Source: DATGLG01 sp035294245 (GTDB taxonomy: Bacteria > Pseudomonadota > Alphaproteobacteria > JACZXZ01). From it: a stretch of 64,000 bases of DNA. This document shows positions 43,091-51,939 of this stretch, in pieces. The position numbers were made by a program, and so were the translations under genes. Location of the stretch: the NCBI GenBank assembly GCA_035294245.1, contig DATGLG010000063.1:1-64000 (forward strand), in the 5' to 3' direction. Every line of letters starts with the position of its first letter. The stretch's first letter is position 1. The notes beneath the pieces were generated by a model, which was not told where the DNA came from, made no database searches, and saw nothing but the letters and a program-made list of their open reading frames with translations.

Positions 43091-43837
43091 ATGAGGATCG
43101 AGGACAAGGGGCCGGCCCGCGGCGCCCGCAGGCCGGGAGCTGCCGCCGCCGTGGGACCGACCGCCCCGGCCGGGCCGTCCGCAACGACGGCTCCCGGCAC
43201 CTCCGTCGCCGATGTCGCCTCGGTTGCAGGGATCCCCGAAGCCGAGTTCACGCCCCGCGTCCGGCAGGCGATCACGGCGCTGATGGCGGAAGTCGACCGC
43301 CTGCGCCAAGAGCTGGGCCAGGCGAAAGATCGCATCGATTATCTCGAGCGGCTTGCCGACCAGGATGCTCTGGTTCCGGTGGTCAACCGGCGCGCCTTCG
43401 TCCGCGAGCTCTCGCGCGCCATGAGCTACGCGCGGCGCTATCAGGTGTCGTCCAGCGTGCTCTACTTCGACATCAACAACATGAAAGCCATCAACGACTC
43501 CCTTGGACATGCGGCGGGCGACGCCGCCATCACCCACGTCGCCGAGATCCTGGTGGCGAATGTGCGCGAGTCCGACGTGGTCGGCCGCCTCGGCGGTGAC
43601 GAGTTCGGCGTCATCCTCGTCCATAGCGACGAGGAGATCGCGGCCGATAAAGCGGAGAAGCTCGCCGCGGCGATCGCAGCCAAGCCGCTGGAGTGCCAGG
43701 GGCGCAGCATCGCCGTGGAGGTCGCGTTCGGCAGCGCGCCTCTCGGCGGGGAGGACGATCCCAATCGCGCCCTCGACGCGGCCGATCGGGCCATGTATGC
43801 GCGGAAGCGCCAGGGCGGGGACGGTTCGCCACGCTGA
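43091..43837 (+). CDS. Diguanylate cyclase (GGDEF protein)
   Basis: A 248-aa protein. A disordered Pro/Ala/Thr N-terminal tract of about 55 residues is followed by a coiled coil (VRQAITALMAEVDRLRQELGQAKDRIDYLE) and a GGDEF domain. The domain includes DQDALVPVVNRRAFVRELSR, LYFDINNMKAINDSLGHAAGD and the active-site RLGGDEFGVIL. It should make cyclic di-GMP. No EAL domain and no obvious RxxD inhibitory site was noticed. The start is uncertain: ATG 43055 would add 12 residues. The coiled coil may drive the dimerisation needed for activity. Confidence 0.9.
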   Translation: MRIEDKGPARGARRPGAAAAVGPTAPAGPSATTAPGTSVADVASVAGIPEAEFTPRVRQAITALMAEVDRLRQELGQAKDRIDYLERLADQDALVPVVNRRAFVRELSRAMSYARRYQVSSSVLYFDINNMKAINDSLGHAAGDAAITHVAEILVANVRESDVVGRLGGDEFGVILVHSDEEIAADKAEKLAAAIAAKPLECQGRSIAVEVAFGSAPLGGEDDPNRALDAADRAMYARKRQGGDGSPR

Positions 43838-43864
43838 GCCCGGCGGCAACTGTCTTGCGTTGCG

Positions 43865-44086
43865 TCAAGCGATGATGTCGGGCAGGAGCTGGCTCTCGAT
43901 CTTGGCGATTTGGTCCTTGAGCGCAAGCTTGCGCTTCTTGAGACGCTGCATCATGAGCTGATCATAGACCCCACCTTCGCTCACGCGCGCGATGACCTCG
44001 TCGAGATCCCTGTGCTCGCTCTTGAGCGCGGTGAGGCGGTCCCTCAGGAGGGCAATTTCCTCTTCGCTTGGCCCGCCAGCGTTCAT
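43865..44086 (-). CDS. DUF465 (YdcH-like) small coiled-coil protein, first copy
   Basis: A 73-aa protein. EEEIALLRDRLTALKSEHRDLDEVIARV is a helical stretch and MMQRLKKRKLALKDQIAKIESQLLPDIIA is the typical DUF465 tail. These small helical-hairpin proteins are common in alphaproteobacteria and their role is unclear. ATG 44086 gives the normal length. It converges on the GGDEF gene and is divergent from pfkA. A second, different DUF465 protein lies at 46015. Confidence 0.88.
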   Translation of the reverse strand: MNAGGPSEEEIALLRDRLTALKSEHRDLDEVIARVSEGGVYDQLMMQRLKKRKLALKDQIAKIESQLLPDIIA

Positions 44087-44210
44087 CAGCTCCTCGTCGA
44101 CATTCCTCTTGATATTACAAGAGCGGCCGGGCAAGCGGAAGTTGAAGCCTCGCTGGTCCTGAGCGAGACTGCCGCTACGTTGCGACGAGGCGAAGCTTGC
44201 GGGAGGCGGC

Positions 44211-45287
44211 ATGGCGAAACGGATCGGCCTGCTGACGAGCGGCGGCGATTGCGCCGGCCTGAACGCCGTCATTCGCGCCGTCGTCCATCACGCGACGCGC
44301 GATTACGGCTGGGAGGTGATGGGCATCCGCGAAGGCACGCGCGGGCTGCTTGCGCGTCCCGTCGATCACGCGCTCCTCGACCCGGATCTTCTCGATGCTC
44401 AGATGATGCGCCAGGGCGGCACCGTCCTGGGCACGACGAATACGGGCGATCCCTTCGCCTTCCCGATGCCCGACGGCAGCCTGCGCGACCGCTCCAACGA
44501 GGTCATCGAGGGCTGCCGCATGCTTGGCATCGAGGCGCTGATCGGCATCGGGGGCGATGGCAGCCTTGCCATCCTGCGCCGGCTCGCGCAGCAGGGCGGC
44601 ATCAATCTCGTCGGCATCCCCAAGACTATCGACAACGACATCGGCACGACGGAGGTGGCGCTCGGCTATGACAGCGCCGTCGAGGTTGCGACCGAGGCGC
44701 TCGACAACCTGCATCCTACGGCGGCGAGCCACAGCCGCATCATGGTGCTCGAGACCATGGGCCGCGACGCCGGGCATATCGCGCTCGCCGCAGGGATCGC
44801 CGGCGGCGCCGACGTCATCCTGGTGCCGGAGATTCCCTACACGATTGCGCGGGTAGCGCAGCACATCCTTGCCCTCAAGGCGCGCGGGCGCAGCTTCGCG
44901 CTTGTCGTTGTCGCCGAGGCGGTGCGGCGGGAATCGGGGGAGGCGGTTACGGGGGCGCTCGGCGGCATCGGCCAATATGGCGGGATCGGCCATTACATCG
45001 CGCGCCGTCTCGCCGAGACGACGGGGGCCGAGGCGCGCGTCACGGTGCTCGGCCATGTGCAGCGCGGCGTCACGCCGAGCCCGCGCGATCGCCTCATGGC
45101 CTCGATCTTCGGTGTCCATGCCGTCGATCTCATCGCTCAGGGGCGGTTCGACCGGATGGTCGCCTGGCGCAGCCGCCAGGCCATCGACGTGCCCCTCGCG
45201 GAGGTTGTCGACCGGCCGTTCCTCGTCGATGTCGATGGCCCGCTCGTGCACACCGCGCGCGGGCTCGGCATCTGCTTCGGCGACTAG
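44211..45287 (+). CDS. pfkA: 6-phosphofructokinase
   Basis: A 358-aa phosphofructokinase of the glycolytic A family. The N-terminal RIGLLTSGGDCAGLNAVIRAVV is standard. The phosphate-donor motif is GGDGS (residues 114-118) and the catalytic motif is PKTIDND. Gly in GGDGS usually indicates ATP, while Lys in PKTIDND is found in pyrophosphate-dependent and in some ATP-dependent (group III) enzymes. The donor is therefore not settled by sequence. The C-terminal VLGHVQRGVTPSPRDRLMAS is conserved. Confidence 0.94.
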   Translation: MAKRIGLLTSGGDCAGLNAVIRAVVHHATRDYGWEVMGIREGTRGLLARPVDHALLDPDLLDAQMMRQGGTVLGTTNTGDPFAFPMPDGSLRDRSNEVIEGCRMLGIEALIGIGGDGSLAILRRLAQQGGINLVGIPKTIDNDIGTTEVALGYDSAVEVATEALDNLHPTAASHSRIMVLETMGRDAGHIALAAGIAGGADVILVPEIPYTIARVAQHILALKARGRSFALVVVAEAVRRESGEAVTGALGGIGQYGGIGHYIARRLAETTGAEARVTVLGHVQRGVTPSPRDRLMASIFGVHAVDLIAQGRFDRMVAWRSRQAIDVPLAEVVDRPFLVDVDGPLVHTARGLGICFGD

Positions 45288-45298
45288 GACGCGGCCCC

Positions 45299-45859
45299 TT
45301 GTCGGCCTTCCCTTCTTGCGAGTTCTGGGATTATTCGCTCGAGCTCTACGGGCGGGAGGGCGTCGCTGCGGCCTGCCTCGCACTGCAGGAGCGCCGGGGC
45401 GCCGACGTCAATCTGCTGCTCTTCTGCTGCTGGCATGGGGCAAGCGGTCGCGGCTCCATCGACGGCGCCGCTCTCGAGCGGGCGCAGAAGCTTGTCGGAA
45501 GCTGGCATGGCGAGGTGGTGCGCGGGTTGCGCGCGGTGCGCACCCGGCTCAAGCGCGAGCCCGGGCCGGCACCGGTCGAGCTCGCGGCCAGTCTGCGCAA
45601 GCGCATCGGCGCCGTCGAGATCGAGGCGGAGCATATCGAGCAGCTCCTCCTCTTCAGCCTCGCGGCCCCGGCCGCCGCGGCGCCGCAACCGTCCGCCATA
45701 AGGGCTGGCCATGTCGCCGGCAATATGCGGCGCTATCTCGAGGCGCTTGCCGGGGCCGTTGACGAGGCGGACCGGGACGCCCTCGCCGCCGTGCTGGCCG
45801 GCGCCTTCCCCGAGCTGCCGGCAACGGCGTGCCGGGAGCTTCTTGCGGCTGCCAATTAA
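45299..45859 (+). CDS. TIGR02444 family protein
   Basis: A 186-aa protein. CEFWDYSLELYGREGVAAACLALQERRGADVNLLLFCCWHGASG is the TIGR02444 signature. The rest is helical with Ala-rich stretches. The family is common in Proteobacteria, but its role is not known to me. The start appears to be TTG 45299, twelve bases after the pfkA stop, as no ATG or GTG lies earlier in the frame. A hairpin of GGCGGC/GCCGCC near 45872 follows the gene. Confidence 0.85.
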   Translation: MSAFPSCEFWDYSLELYGREGVAAACLALQERRGADVNLLLFCCWHGASGRGSIDGAALERAQKLVGSWHGEVVRGLRAVRTRLKREPGPAPVELAASLRKRIGAVEIEAEHIEQLLLFSLAAPAAAAPQPSAIRAGHVAGNMRRYLEALAGAVDEADRDALAAVLAGAFPELPATACRELLAAAN

Positions 45860-46014
45860 CCTAAATTAAAGGCGGCAGCGCCGCCGTCGGCGGCCGATTG
45901 CGGGTGCTCGGAGCGGCAAGGAGCCGCTGGCAGTCCCGCCGAAACAGGCGTAACATCGAGCAATTCGGCCAGCCTGTGGCCACCCGTCGGAACTCTGGGC
46001 AAAGGAGGTTTCCG

Positions 46015-46182
46015 GTGAACATCGAAGAGCGGATCGATGCGTTAAAAGCCAGGCATGCGGCGTTGGAAGACGCCATCCAGCAAGAGACCTGCCGCCCGCT
46101 GCCCGACACCGGCAGGATTCACGACCTCAAACGACAAAAGCTCAGGATCAAAGACGAAATCGCCGAGATGAGCCGACACTGA
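46015..46182 (+). CDS. DUF465 small coiled-coil protein, second copy
   Basis: A 55-aa protein. NIEERIDALKARHAALEDAIQQE and PDTGRIHDLKRQKLRIKDEIAEM fit a helical hairpin of the YdcH/DUF465 kind. The GTG 46015 start is strongly supported by AAAGGAGG (46001-46008) six bases upstream. It is shorter than the copy at 43865. No operon partner; it converges on the acyl-CoA synthetase, with a terminator hairpin between them. Confidence 0.88.
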   Translation: MNIEERIDALKARHAALEDAIQQETCRPLPDTGRIHDLKRQKLRIKDEIAEMSRH

Positions 46183-46212
46183 CGCGCTGACCGCCGTCTG
46201 ACGGTTGCTGAC

Positions 46213-46264
46213 GCCGCCCGAGCGGGCCTCCTTTGGGGCCCGCTGCGGGGCGGCGCATGTTTTT
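46213..46264. terminator. Long hairpin terminator between convergent genes
   Basis: GCCGCCC (46213-46219) and AGCGGGCC (46221-46228) pair with GGCCCGCT (46237-46244) and GGGCGGC (46248-46254). A T5 run follows at 46260-46264. It lies between the plus-strand DUF465 gene and the minus-strand acyl-CoA synthetase and could terminate both. Confidence 0.7.
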
Positions 46265-46291
46265 GCGGGACACTCTCCGCGGTCGGATTGC

Positions 46292-47932
46292 CTAATCCAG
46301 CGACTTGGCCTGCTCGCGCAGGACGAATTTCTGAATCTTCCCTGTCGATGTCTTAGGCAGCGGGCCGAACACGACGCGGCGCGGCGCCTTGAAATGGGCC
46401 AGGTTGTCGCGGCAGAAGCCGATGATCTCCTCGGCGGTGGCGCGGGCCTCGGGCTTGAGGGTCACGAAAGCGCAGGGCGTCTCGCCCCATTTCTCGTCGG
46501 GCCGCGCCACGACCGCGGCCTCCAGCACCGCCGGGTGGCGATAGAGCACCTGCTCCACCTCGATCGTGGAAATGTTCTCTCCGCCCGAGATGATGATGTC
46601 CTTGGAGCGGTCCTTGAGCTCGATATAGCCGTCCGGGTGCCACACCCCGAGGTCGCCAGTGTGAAACCAGCCGCCGGCGAAAGCCTCGCGCGTGGCCGCC
46701 GGGTTCTTGAGATAGCCCTTCATCACGATGTTGCCGCGCATGAAGACCTCGCCCAAGGTGGTGCCGTCGCGCGGCACCGGGACGAGGCTTTGCGGATCGG
46801 CCACCATGAGCCCCTCGAGGACGGGATAGCGCACGCCCTGGCGCGCCTTGCGTCGGGCCCGCTCCTCGCCGGAAAGCCCGTCCCAGGCGCCGTCCCATTC
46901 ACAGACCACCGCGGGGCCATAAACCTCGGTCAGGCCGTAGACGTGAGTCACGTGAAAGCCTTGCCGCTCGATCGCCTCGAGCACCGCCGGTGGAGGTGGA
47001 GCCGCGGCCGTCATGATCTCGACGGTGCCGCCCAAGGCGCGACGCTCGGCGGGCGTCGCATGGATCAGCATGCCAAGCACGATAGGAGCGCCGCAGAGAT
47101 GGGTGACGCCGTGATCGGCGATGGCATCGTAGATGGCCTTGGCCTCGACGCGGCGCAGGCAGACATGGGTGCCGGCGAGGGCCGTCACGGTCCAGGGGAA
47201 GCACCAGCCGTTGCAATGGAACATCGGCAAGGTCCAGAGATAGACCGGATGCCGCCGCATGCCCCAGACGAGGATATTGCCGAGGGCGTTGAGATAGGCG
47301 CCGCGGTGGTGATAGACGACCCCCTTGGGGTTGCCGGTGGTGCCCGAGGTGTAGTTGAGGGCGATCGCCGCCCATTCGTCGGCGGGGCCGCGCCAGGCGA
47401 AGTCGGGATCGCCTTCGGCAAGGAAGGCCTCGTAATCCTTCTCGCCGAGGCATGTGCCGCCGGCGGCGAGGGGGTCGTCGATATCGATGACCGCAAGCGG
47501 GCGGCCCAGCTTCTCCAGGGCCCGCGCGATGATCGGCGAGAACTCCTTGTCGGTGACGAGAAGCTTGGCCTCGCCATGAGACAGGATGAAGGCGATGGTG
47601 TCGGCATCGAGCCGGGTGTTGAGGGCGTTGAGCACGGCCCCGGCCATGGGCACGCCGAAGCTCGCCTCGAAGGCTGCCGGCACATTGGGCGCCATAACCG
47701 CCACGGTATCGCCGGGGCCGATGCCGCGCCGGGCAAGGGCCGAGGCGAAGCGGCGGCAGCGGGCATAGGTCTCGGCCCAGCTCCGGCGCAGATTGCCGTG
47801 CACCACGGCAATGCGCCCGGGATAGACGGCGGCGGCGCGTGCGAGGAAGCCAAGGGGCGTCAGCGGCACATGATTGGCTGCGTTCCTGTCGAGATCGCGC
47901 TCGAAGGGACTGCCCGCTCCATCCGCTGTCAT
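46292..47932 (-). CDS. Acyl-CoA synthetase (AMP-forming), medium-chain type
   Basis: A 546-aa adenylate-forming ligase. ALNYTSGTTGNPKGVVYHHRGAYLNAL is motif I, and TGDLGVWHPDGYIELKDRSKDIIISGGENISTIEVEQVLY is the hinge region. The C-terminal KTSTGKIQKFVLREQA carries the catalytic lysine. It is closest in style to DmdB-like and medium- or long-chain acyl-CoA ligases; the substrate is not determined. It is not obviously in an operon. Start ATG 47932 gives normal length. Confidence 0.92.
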   Translation of the reverse strand: MTADGAGSPFERDLDRNAANHVPLTPLGFLARAAAVYPGRIAVVHGNLRRSWAETYARCRRFASALARRGIGPGDTVAVMAPNVPAAFEASFGVPMAGAVLNALNTRLDADTIAFILSHGEAKLLVTDKEFSPIIARALEKLGRPLAVIDIDDPLAAGGTCLGEKDYEAFLAEGDPDFAWRGPADEWAAIALNYTSGTTGNPKGVVYHHRGAYLNALGNILVWGMRRHPVYLWTLPMFHCNGWCFPWTVTALAGTHVCLRRVEAKAIYDAIADHGVTHLCGAPIVLGMLIHATPAERRALGGTVEIMTAAAPPPPAVLEAIERQGFHVTHVYGLTEVYGPAVVCEWDGAWDGLSGEERARRKARQGVRYPVLEGLMVADPQSLVPVPRDGTTLGEVFMRGNIVMKGYLKNPAATREAFAGGWFHTGDLGVWHPDGYIELKDRSKDIIISGGENISTIEVEQVLYRHPAVLEAAVVARPDEKWGETPCAFVTLKPEARATAEEIIGFCRDNLAHFKAPRRVVFGPLPKTSTGKIQKFVLREQAKSLD

Positions 47933-48118
47933 GTCGCACCCTCGAAGAGGCCCCCGCGGGGCGTTCTCCTGCTGTTACAGCGCGCCGTCCCGGCGGTCAA
48001 TCGCGCGGGCGACGATCCGCCTTGGCAATCGGAGCGCTTTGCCTGTATTGCTGAAGCTGCGAGCTGACGGTCTCGATAGCGCCGCAGAAGCGCCAGCGGG
48101 ACGGGAGGAGAGTCCGCC

Positions 48119-50053
48119 ATGACCAGTCGCTTCGACGCCATCTATCGACGCTCCCTCACCGATCCGGAGGGATTCTGGGCGGAAGCCGCCGCCGCGATCC
48201 GCTGGCTGAAGCCATGGGACAAGGTGCTCGACGCCGCCAACCCGCCCTTCTATCGCTGGTTCACGGGCGGTGTGGTGAATACCTGTGACAACGCCCTCGA
48301 TCGTCATGTCGATGCCGGGCGCGGCGCGCAGCCGGCCCTCATCTATGACAGCCCCGTCACCGGCACGATCAAGAGCTACACCTATCGCGAGCTCCGCGAT
48401 TCCGTGGCGCGCTTCGCCGGCGTTCTGGCGAAGGAGGGGGTCGCGAAGGGCGATCGGGTCATCATTTATATGCCCATGGTGCCCGAGGCGGTGATGGCGA
48501 TGCTCGCCTGCGCCCGCCTCGGCGCCATCCATTCCGTCGTCTTCGGCGGCTTCGCCGCCAATGAGCTTGCTGTCCGCATCGACGACGCCAAGCCCAAGGC
48601 AATGGTCTCCGCCTCCTGCGGCATCGAGCCGGGCCGCGTGGTGCCCTATAAGCCCCTGCTCGACGAGGCGATCCGCCTCGCCGCCCACAAGCCACAGCGT
48701 TGCATCATCCTGCAGCGCCCCCAGGCCGCGGCCGCCCTCGTGCCCGGGCGCGATCTCGACTGGGCGGAGGCGATGGCGGGTGCTGCGCCCCATGATTGCG
48801 TGCCCGTGGCGGCGACGGATCCGCTCTACGTCCTCTACACCTCGGGGACAACCGGCCAGCCCAAGGGCATCGTGCGCGACAATGGCGGCCATCTCGTCGC
48901 CCTCAACTGGTCGATGGCGAATATCTATGGCGTCGCCCCGGGCGAGGTCTATTGGGCGGCTTCGGATGTCGGCTGGGTCGTCGGGCATTCCTACATCGTC
49001 TATGGGCCGCTCATCCACGGCAACACCACGGTCCTCTACGAGGGCAAGCCGGTGGGGACGCCCGACGCCGGGGCCTTCTGGCGGGTGATCGCCCAGCACA
49101 AGGTGGCGGCGATGTTCACGGCACCCACCGCCTTCCGCGCCATCAAGCGCGAGGACCCGAGCGGCGCCCTTATCCGCCAATACGATCTCAGCGCCTTCCG
49201 TACCCTCTTCCTCGCCGGCGAGCGCGCCGACCCGGACACCGTGAAATGGGCCGAGGCGCAGCTCGGTGTGCCGGTGATCGACCATTGGTGGCAGACCGAG
49301 ACGGGCTGGTCGATTGCCGCGAATTGCATGGGGATCGAGCCGCTGCCGGTCAAGCACGGCTCGCCCACGCGCGCCGTGCCCGGCTATGATCTGCGCGTCC
49401 TCGATCCCGGCGGCCAGGAGGTGCCGCGCGGCACCATCGGCGCCCTCGCCGTGAAGCTGCCGCTGCCCCCGGGCTCGCTGCCGACCCTGTGGAATGCGGA
49501 TGAGCGCTATGTCAGCGCCTATCTCCGCACCTTCCCCGGCTTCTACGAGACCGGCGATGCGGGCTACATGGACGAGGATGGCTATGTCTATGTCATGGCG
49601 CGCACCGACGACATCATCAACGTCGCCGGCCACCGCCTGTCGACGGGGGGCATGGAGGAGGTGCTCGCCTCCCATCCCGACGTCGCCGAATGCGCGGTGA
49701 TCGGTGCGGCGGACGAGCTCAAGGGCCAGGTGCCTCTCGGTTTCCTGGTGCTCAAGGCCGGTGTTCAACGCAACGCGGAGGAGATCGTGGCGGAAGTGGT
49801 GCGAATGGTGCGCGATAGGATCGGTCCCGTCGCCGCGTTCAAGAGCGCGGTGGTCGTGAAGCGGCTGCCCAAGACCCGATCGGGGAAGATTCTGCGCGGC
49901 ACGATGCAGAAGATCGCCGACGGCCAGGCCTACAAGGCCCCCGCCACCATCGACGATCCTGCCATCCTCTGCGAGATCGAGGCGGCGCTCACCGGCCTCG
50001 GCTACGCCAAGCCCGCCGCGGCGGCGAGCGCCGCCGCCCGGCCGGAGCGCTGA
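48119..50053 (+). CDS. prpE: Propionyl-CoA synthetase
   Basis: A 644-aa acetyl/propionyl-CoA synthetase family enzyme. The N-terminal ACS domain (FWAEAAAAIRWLKPWDKVLDAANPPFYRWFTGGVVNTCDNALDRH) identifies the prpE/AcsA group. ILYVLYTSGTTGQPKGIVRDNGGHLVAL-type motif I, GDAGYMDEDGYVYVMARTDDIINVAGHRLSTGGMEEVLASHP and the terminal KTRSGKILRGTMQKIADG with the regulatory acetylation-site lysine are present. It activates propionate to propionyl-CoA. An SDR gene follows two bases after the stop. Confidence 0.92.
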   Translation: MTSRFDAIYRRSLTDPEGFWAEAAAAIRWLKPWDKVLDAANPPFYRWFTGGVVNTCDNALDRHVDAGRGAQPALIYDSPVTGTIKSYTYRELRDSVARFAGVLAKEGVAKGDRVIIYMPMVPEAVMAMLACARLGAIHSVVFGGFAANELAVRIDDAKPKAMVSASCGIEPGRVVPYKPLLDEAIRLAAHKPQRCIILQRPQAAAALVPGRDLDWAEAMAGAAPHDCVPVAATDPLYVLYTSGTTGQPKGIVRDNGGHLVALNWSMANIYGVAPGEVYWAASDVGWVVGHSYIVYGPLIHGNTTVLYEGKPVGTPDAGAFWRVIAQHKVAAMFTAPTAFRAIKREDPSGALIRQYDLSAFRTLFLAGERADPDTVKWAEAQLGVPVIDHWWQTETGWSIAANCMGIEPLPVKHGSPTRAVPGYDLRVLDPGGQEVPRGTIGALAVKLPLPPGSLPTLWNADERYVSAYLRTFPGFYETGDAGYMDEDGYVYVMARTDDIINVAGHRLSTGGMEEVLASHPDVAECAVIGAADELKGQVPLGFLVLKAGVQRNAEEIVAEVVRMVRDRIGPVAAFKSAVVVKRLPKTRSGKILRGTMQKIADGQAYKAPATIDDPAILCEIEAALTGLGYAKPAAAASAAARPER

Positions 50054-50055
50054 TC

Positions 50056-50823
50056 ATGCGGCTCGCCGAGAAGGTGGCCCTCGTCACCGGCGGGGCCCAG
50101 GGCATCGGCCTCGCCTGCGCCAAGCGCTTTCTTGCCGAGGGGGTCAAGGTGGTGATCGCCGATGTCAATACGCGTGCGGGCGAGGCGGCGGCTGGCGCCC
50201 TCGGCACCCGCTGCCGCTTCGTCGCCTGCGACGTCGGGGAGAAGGCCCAGGTGGACGCGGCCGTCGCCGCGACCGTCGCGGCCTTCGGGCGTCTCGATAT
50301 CTGCGTCGCCAATGCCGGCACGATCCACACCGCCGAGTTCCTCGACATCGCCGAGACGGATTTCGATCGGGTCATCCGCATCAACCTCAAGGGCGTCTTC
50401 CTTACCGGCCAGGCGGCGGCGCGGCAGATGGTGAAGCAGGGCGGGGGTGGTGTCATCGTCAACATGTCGTCCTGCAACGCCGTGCTGGCGATCCCTAACC
50501 AGGTCCCCTATACGGCGAGCAAAGGCGGGGTCAACCAGCTCACCAAGGTGATGGCGATCTCGCTGGCGCGCCACGGCATCCGCGTGAACGCCATCGGGCC
50601 GGGCTCGATCATGACCGACATCCTCAAGGTGGTGATGAACGACGAGGCGGCGCGCAAGCGCATCCTCTCGCGCACGCCCCTCGGGCGCATCGGCGATCCC
50701 GACGAGATCGCCAAGGTCGCGGTCTTCCTGGCGAGCGAGGATGCGAGCTACATCACAGGCCAGACCATCTACCCCGATGGCGGCCGCATGCCGCTCAACT
50801 ATACGGTGCCCGTCGAGGAGTAG
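50056..50823 (+). CDS. Short-chain dehydrogenase/reductase
   Basis: A 255-aa classical SDR. Cofactor motif LVTGGAQGIGLACAKRF, NAG-type motif VANAGTIH, catalytic Ser (NMSSCNAV) and YTASK. PGSIMTDILK and the C-terminal SEDASYITGQTIYPDGGRM complete the fold. Likely substrate is a 3-hydroxyacyl or sugar-type alcohol, not predictable. It is separated from prpE by two bases, so it belongs to the same operon, possibly acting on a propionate-related intermediate. Confidence 0.92.
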   Translation: MRLAEKVALVTGGAQGIGLACAKRFLAEGVKVVIADVNTRAGEAAAGALGTRCRFVACDVGEKAQVDAAVAATVAAFGRLDICVANAGTIHTAEFLDIAETDFDRVIRINLKGVFLTGQAAARQMVKQGGGGVIVNMSSCNAVLAIPNQVPYTASKGGVNQLTKVMAISLARHGIRVNAIGPGSIMTDILKVVMNDEAARKRILSRTPLGRIGDPDEIAKVAVFLASEDASYITGQTIYPDGGRMPLNYTVPVEE

Positions 50824-50844
50824 CCCGCGGCCTTGCACCGGCGG

Positions 50845-51438
50845 TCAGGACTGGGAGGGCGGCTCGGCGGGCTTCGCCTCGTCCGCCGCCTTCTCCTTCT
50901 CGGCGGCGGCCTTGCGCAGGCGGTCGCGCGCCCGGTGCACCTCCTTCTCTAGCTCGTCATGGGCGCAGAGGCCGAGGAGGACAGGGCTTTGCGGGCGGAT
51001 GTTCTGGGTGTTCCAGTGGGTGCGGTCGCGCACGGCGGCGATGGTGTTCTTGGTGGTGCCGACGAGGCGCGAGATCTGCGCGTCAGACAGCTCGGGATGG
51101 TTCTTCAGCAGCCAGGCGATGGCATCCGGGCGGTCGCTCCGCTTGGCGACGGGGGTGTAGCGCGCGCCCTTGGTGCGCGCCTCGGGAAGCGGGATGCTTG
51201 GCTTGGCGAGCTGCAGGTCGTAATTGGGGTCGGCCTCGCCTTTGGCGACCTCCTCCTTGGTGAGCTGGCCGTTCGCCACGGGATCGAGCCCCTGCATGCC
51301 GCCGGCCACCTCGCCATCGGCGATCGCCTGGACTTCGAGCTCATGCAGCCCGCAGAAGCCGGCGATCTGCCGGAAGGTCAGGGTGGTGTTCTCGACCAGC
51401 CACACGGCGGTCGCCTTCGGCATCAGCGGCTGTGCCAT
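50845..51438 (-). CDS. trcR: TrcR/DUF1013 family cell-cycle regulator
   Basis: A 197-aa protein typical of alphaproteobacterial DUF1013, now named after TrcR. Distinctive sequence: MPKATAVWLVENTTLTFRQIAGFCGLHELEVQAIADGEVAGGMQGLDPVANGQLTKEEV, then DAIAWLLKNHPELSDAQISRLVGTTKNTIAAVRDRTHWN, which looks like a helix-turn-helix. The acidic, lysine-rich C-terminus is disordered. A GAGGAGG site precedes the ATG. The family is conserved with gapR and rcdA, both also in this window. Confidence 0.88.
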   Translation of the reverse strand: MAQPLMPKATAVWLVENTTLTFRQIAGFCGLHELEVQAIADGEVAGGMQGLDPVANGQLTKEEVAKGEADPNYDLQLAKPSIPLPEARTKGARYTPVAKRSDRPDAIAWLLKNHPELSDAQISRLVGTTKNTIAAVRDRTHWNTQNIRPQSPVLLGLCAHDELEKEVHRARDRLRKAAAEKEKAADEAKPAEPPSQS

Positions 51439-51614
51439 TGCTCCTCCTCGCTTATGTGCTTGCCCCGGCGGGGAATCACCCGGCTGGCGGCGCGGCCCTG
51501 TCGAGGCCGGCGACAGCTCACGGGGCTTATATAGGGAGTTACGCGCAGGCGCAAACGACTCGCGGCCAGCGAAGTGCGCTTTTTCTCGGGCTTGGCGGGC
51601 CTCGGTGCGCGAAA

Positions 51615-51640
51615 TGGATAATCGGCGGCAGGATTATCCA
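51615..51640. promoter_or_regulatory. Perfect dyad upstream of vapBC-2
   Basis: TGGATAATC (51615-51623) and GATTATCCA (51632-51640) form a perfect 9-bp inverted repeat with an 8-nt spacer. It ends 12 nt before the -35 of the vapBC-2 promoter. AT-rich for this genome. It is either a second operator or a transfer-associated sequence. Confidence 0.45.
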
Positions 51641-51652
51641 AGGGGCGTGCTC

Positions 51653-51695
51653 TTGACTGATCCACGTCGAGGATATACGGTTCACAATGTATATC
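51653..51695 (+). promoter_or_regulatory. vapBC-2 promoter and operator
   Basis: A -35-like TTGACT (51653-51658) and a weak -10 (TATACG 51674-51679, or TACGGT 51676-51681) are followed by a perfect 7-bp dyad, GATATAC/GTATATC (51672-51678 and 51689-51695), which covers the -10. This is the expected autorepression site. A GAGGA site precedes ATG 51709. Confidence 0.55.
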
Positions 51696-51708
51696 AAAGA
51701 GGAACGAC

Positions 51709-51939
51709 ATGCGGATTTCGAAATGGGGGAACAGCCTTGCCATCCGGCTTCCCGCCACGGTCGTGACGGCGCTGGGGCTGAAGGAAGGCGACGAGGTCGA
51801 GGTCCATGTCGCGGGGGAGAGGTCCTTCGGCATAGGCCGAGACAAGACCCGCGAGCGAGCGCTCGCGCGCATTCGCGCGTTTCGCAAGCAGCTTCCAGCC
51901 GATTGGAAGTTCGATCGCGGCGACGCGAATGCCCGATGA
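51709..51939 (+). CDS. vapB: Antitoxin, MazE/AbrB family (VapB-2)
   Basis: A 76-aa antitoxin. The N-terminal MRISKWGNSLAIRLPATVVTALGLKEGDEVEVHVAGE is the swapped-hairpin AbrB/MazE DNA-binding fold. The C-terminal half is charged (RERALARIRAFRKQLPADWKFDRGDANAR) and should bind the toxin. A GAGGA site lies five bases before the ATG. It overlaps the toxin gene by 11 nt. Confidence 0.9.
   Translation: MRISKWGNSLAIRLPATVVTALGLKEGDEVEVHVAGERSFGIGRDKTRERALARIRAFRKQLPADWKFDRGDANAR

Noticed and set aside
46205..48067. 620-aa open frame opposite the acyl-CoA synthetase
   Set aside because: The minus-strand synthetase has all adenylation motifs; the plus frame has none.
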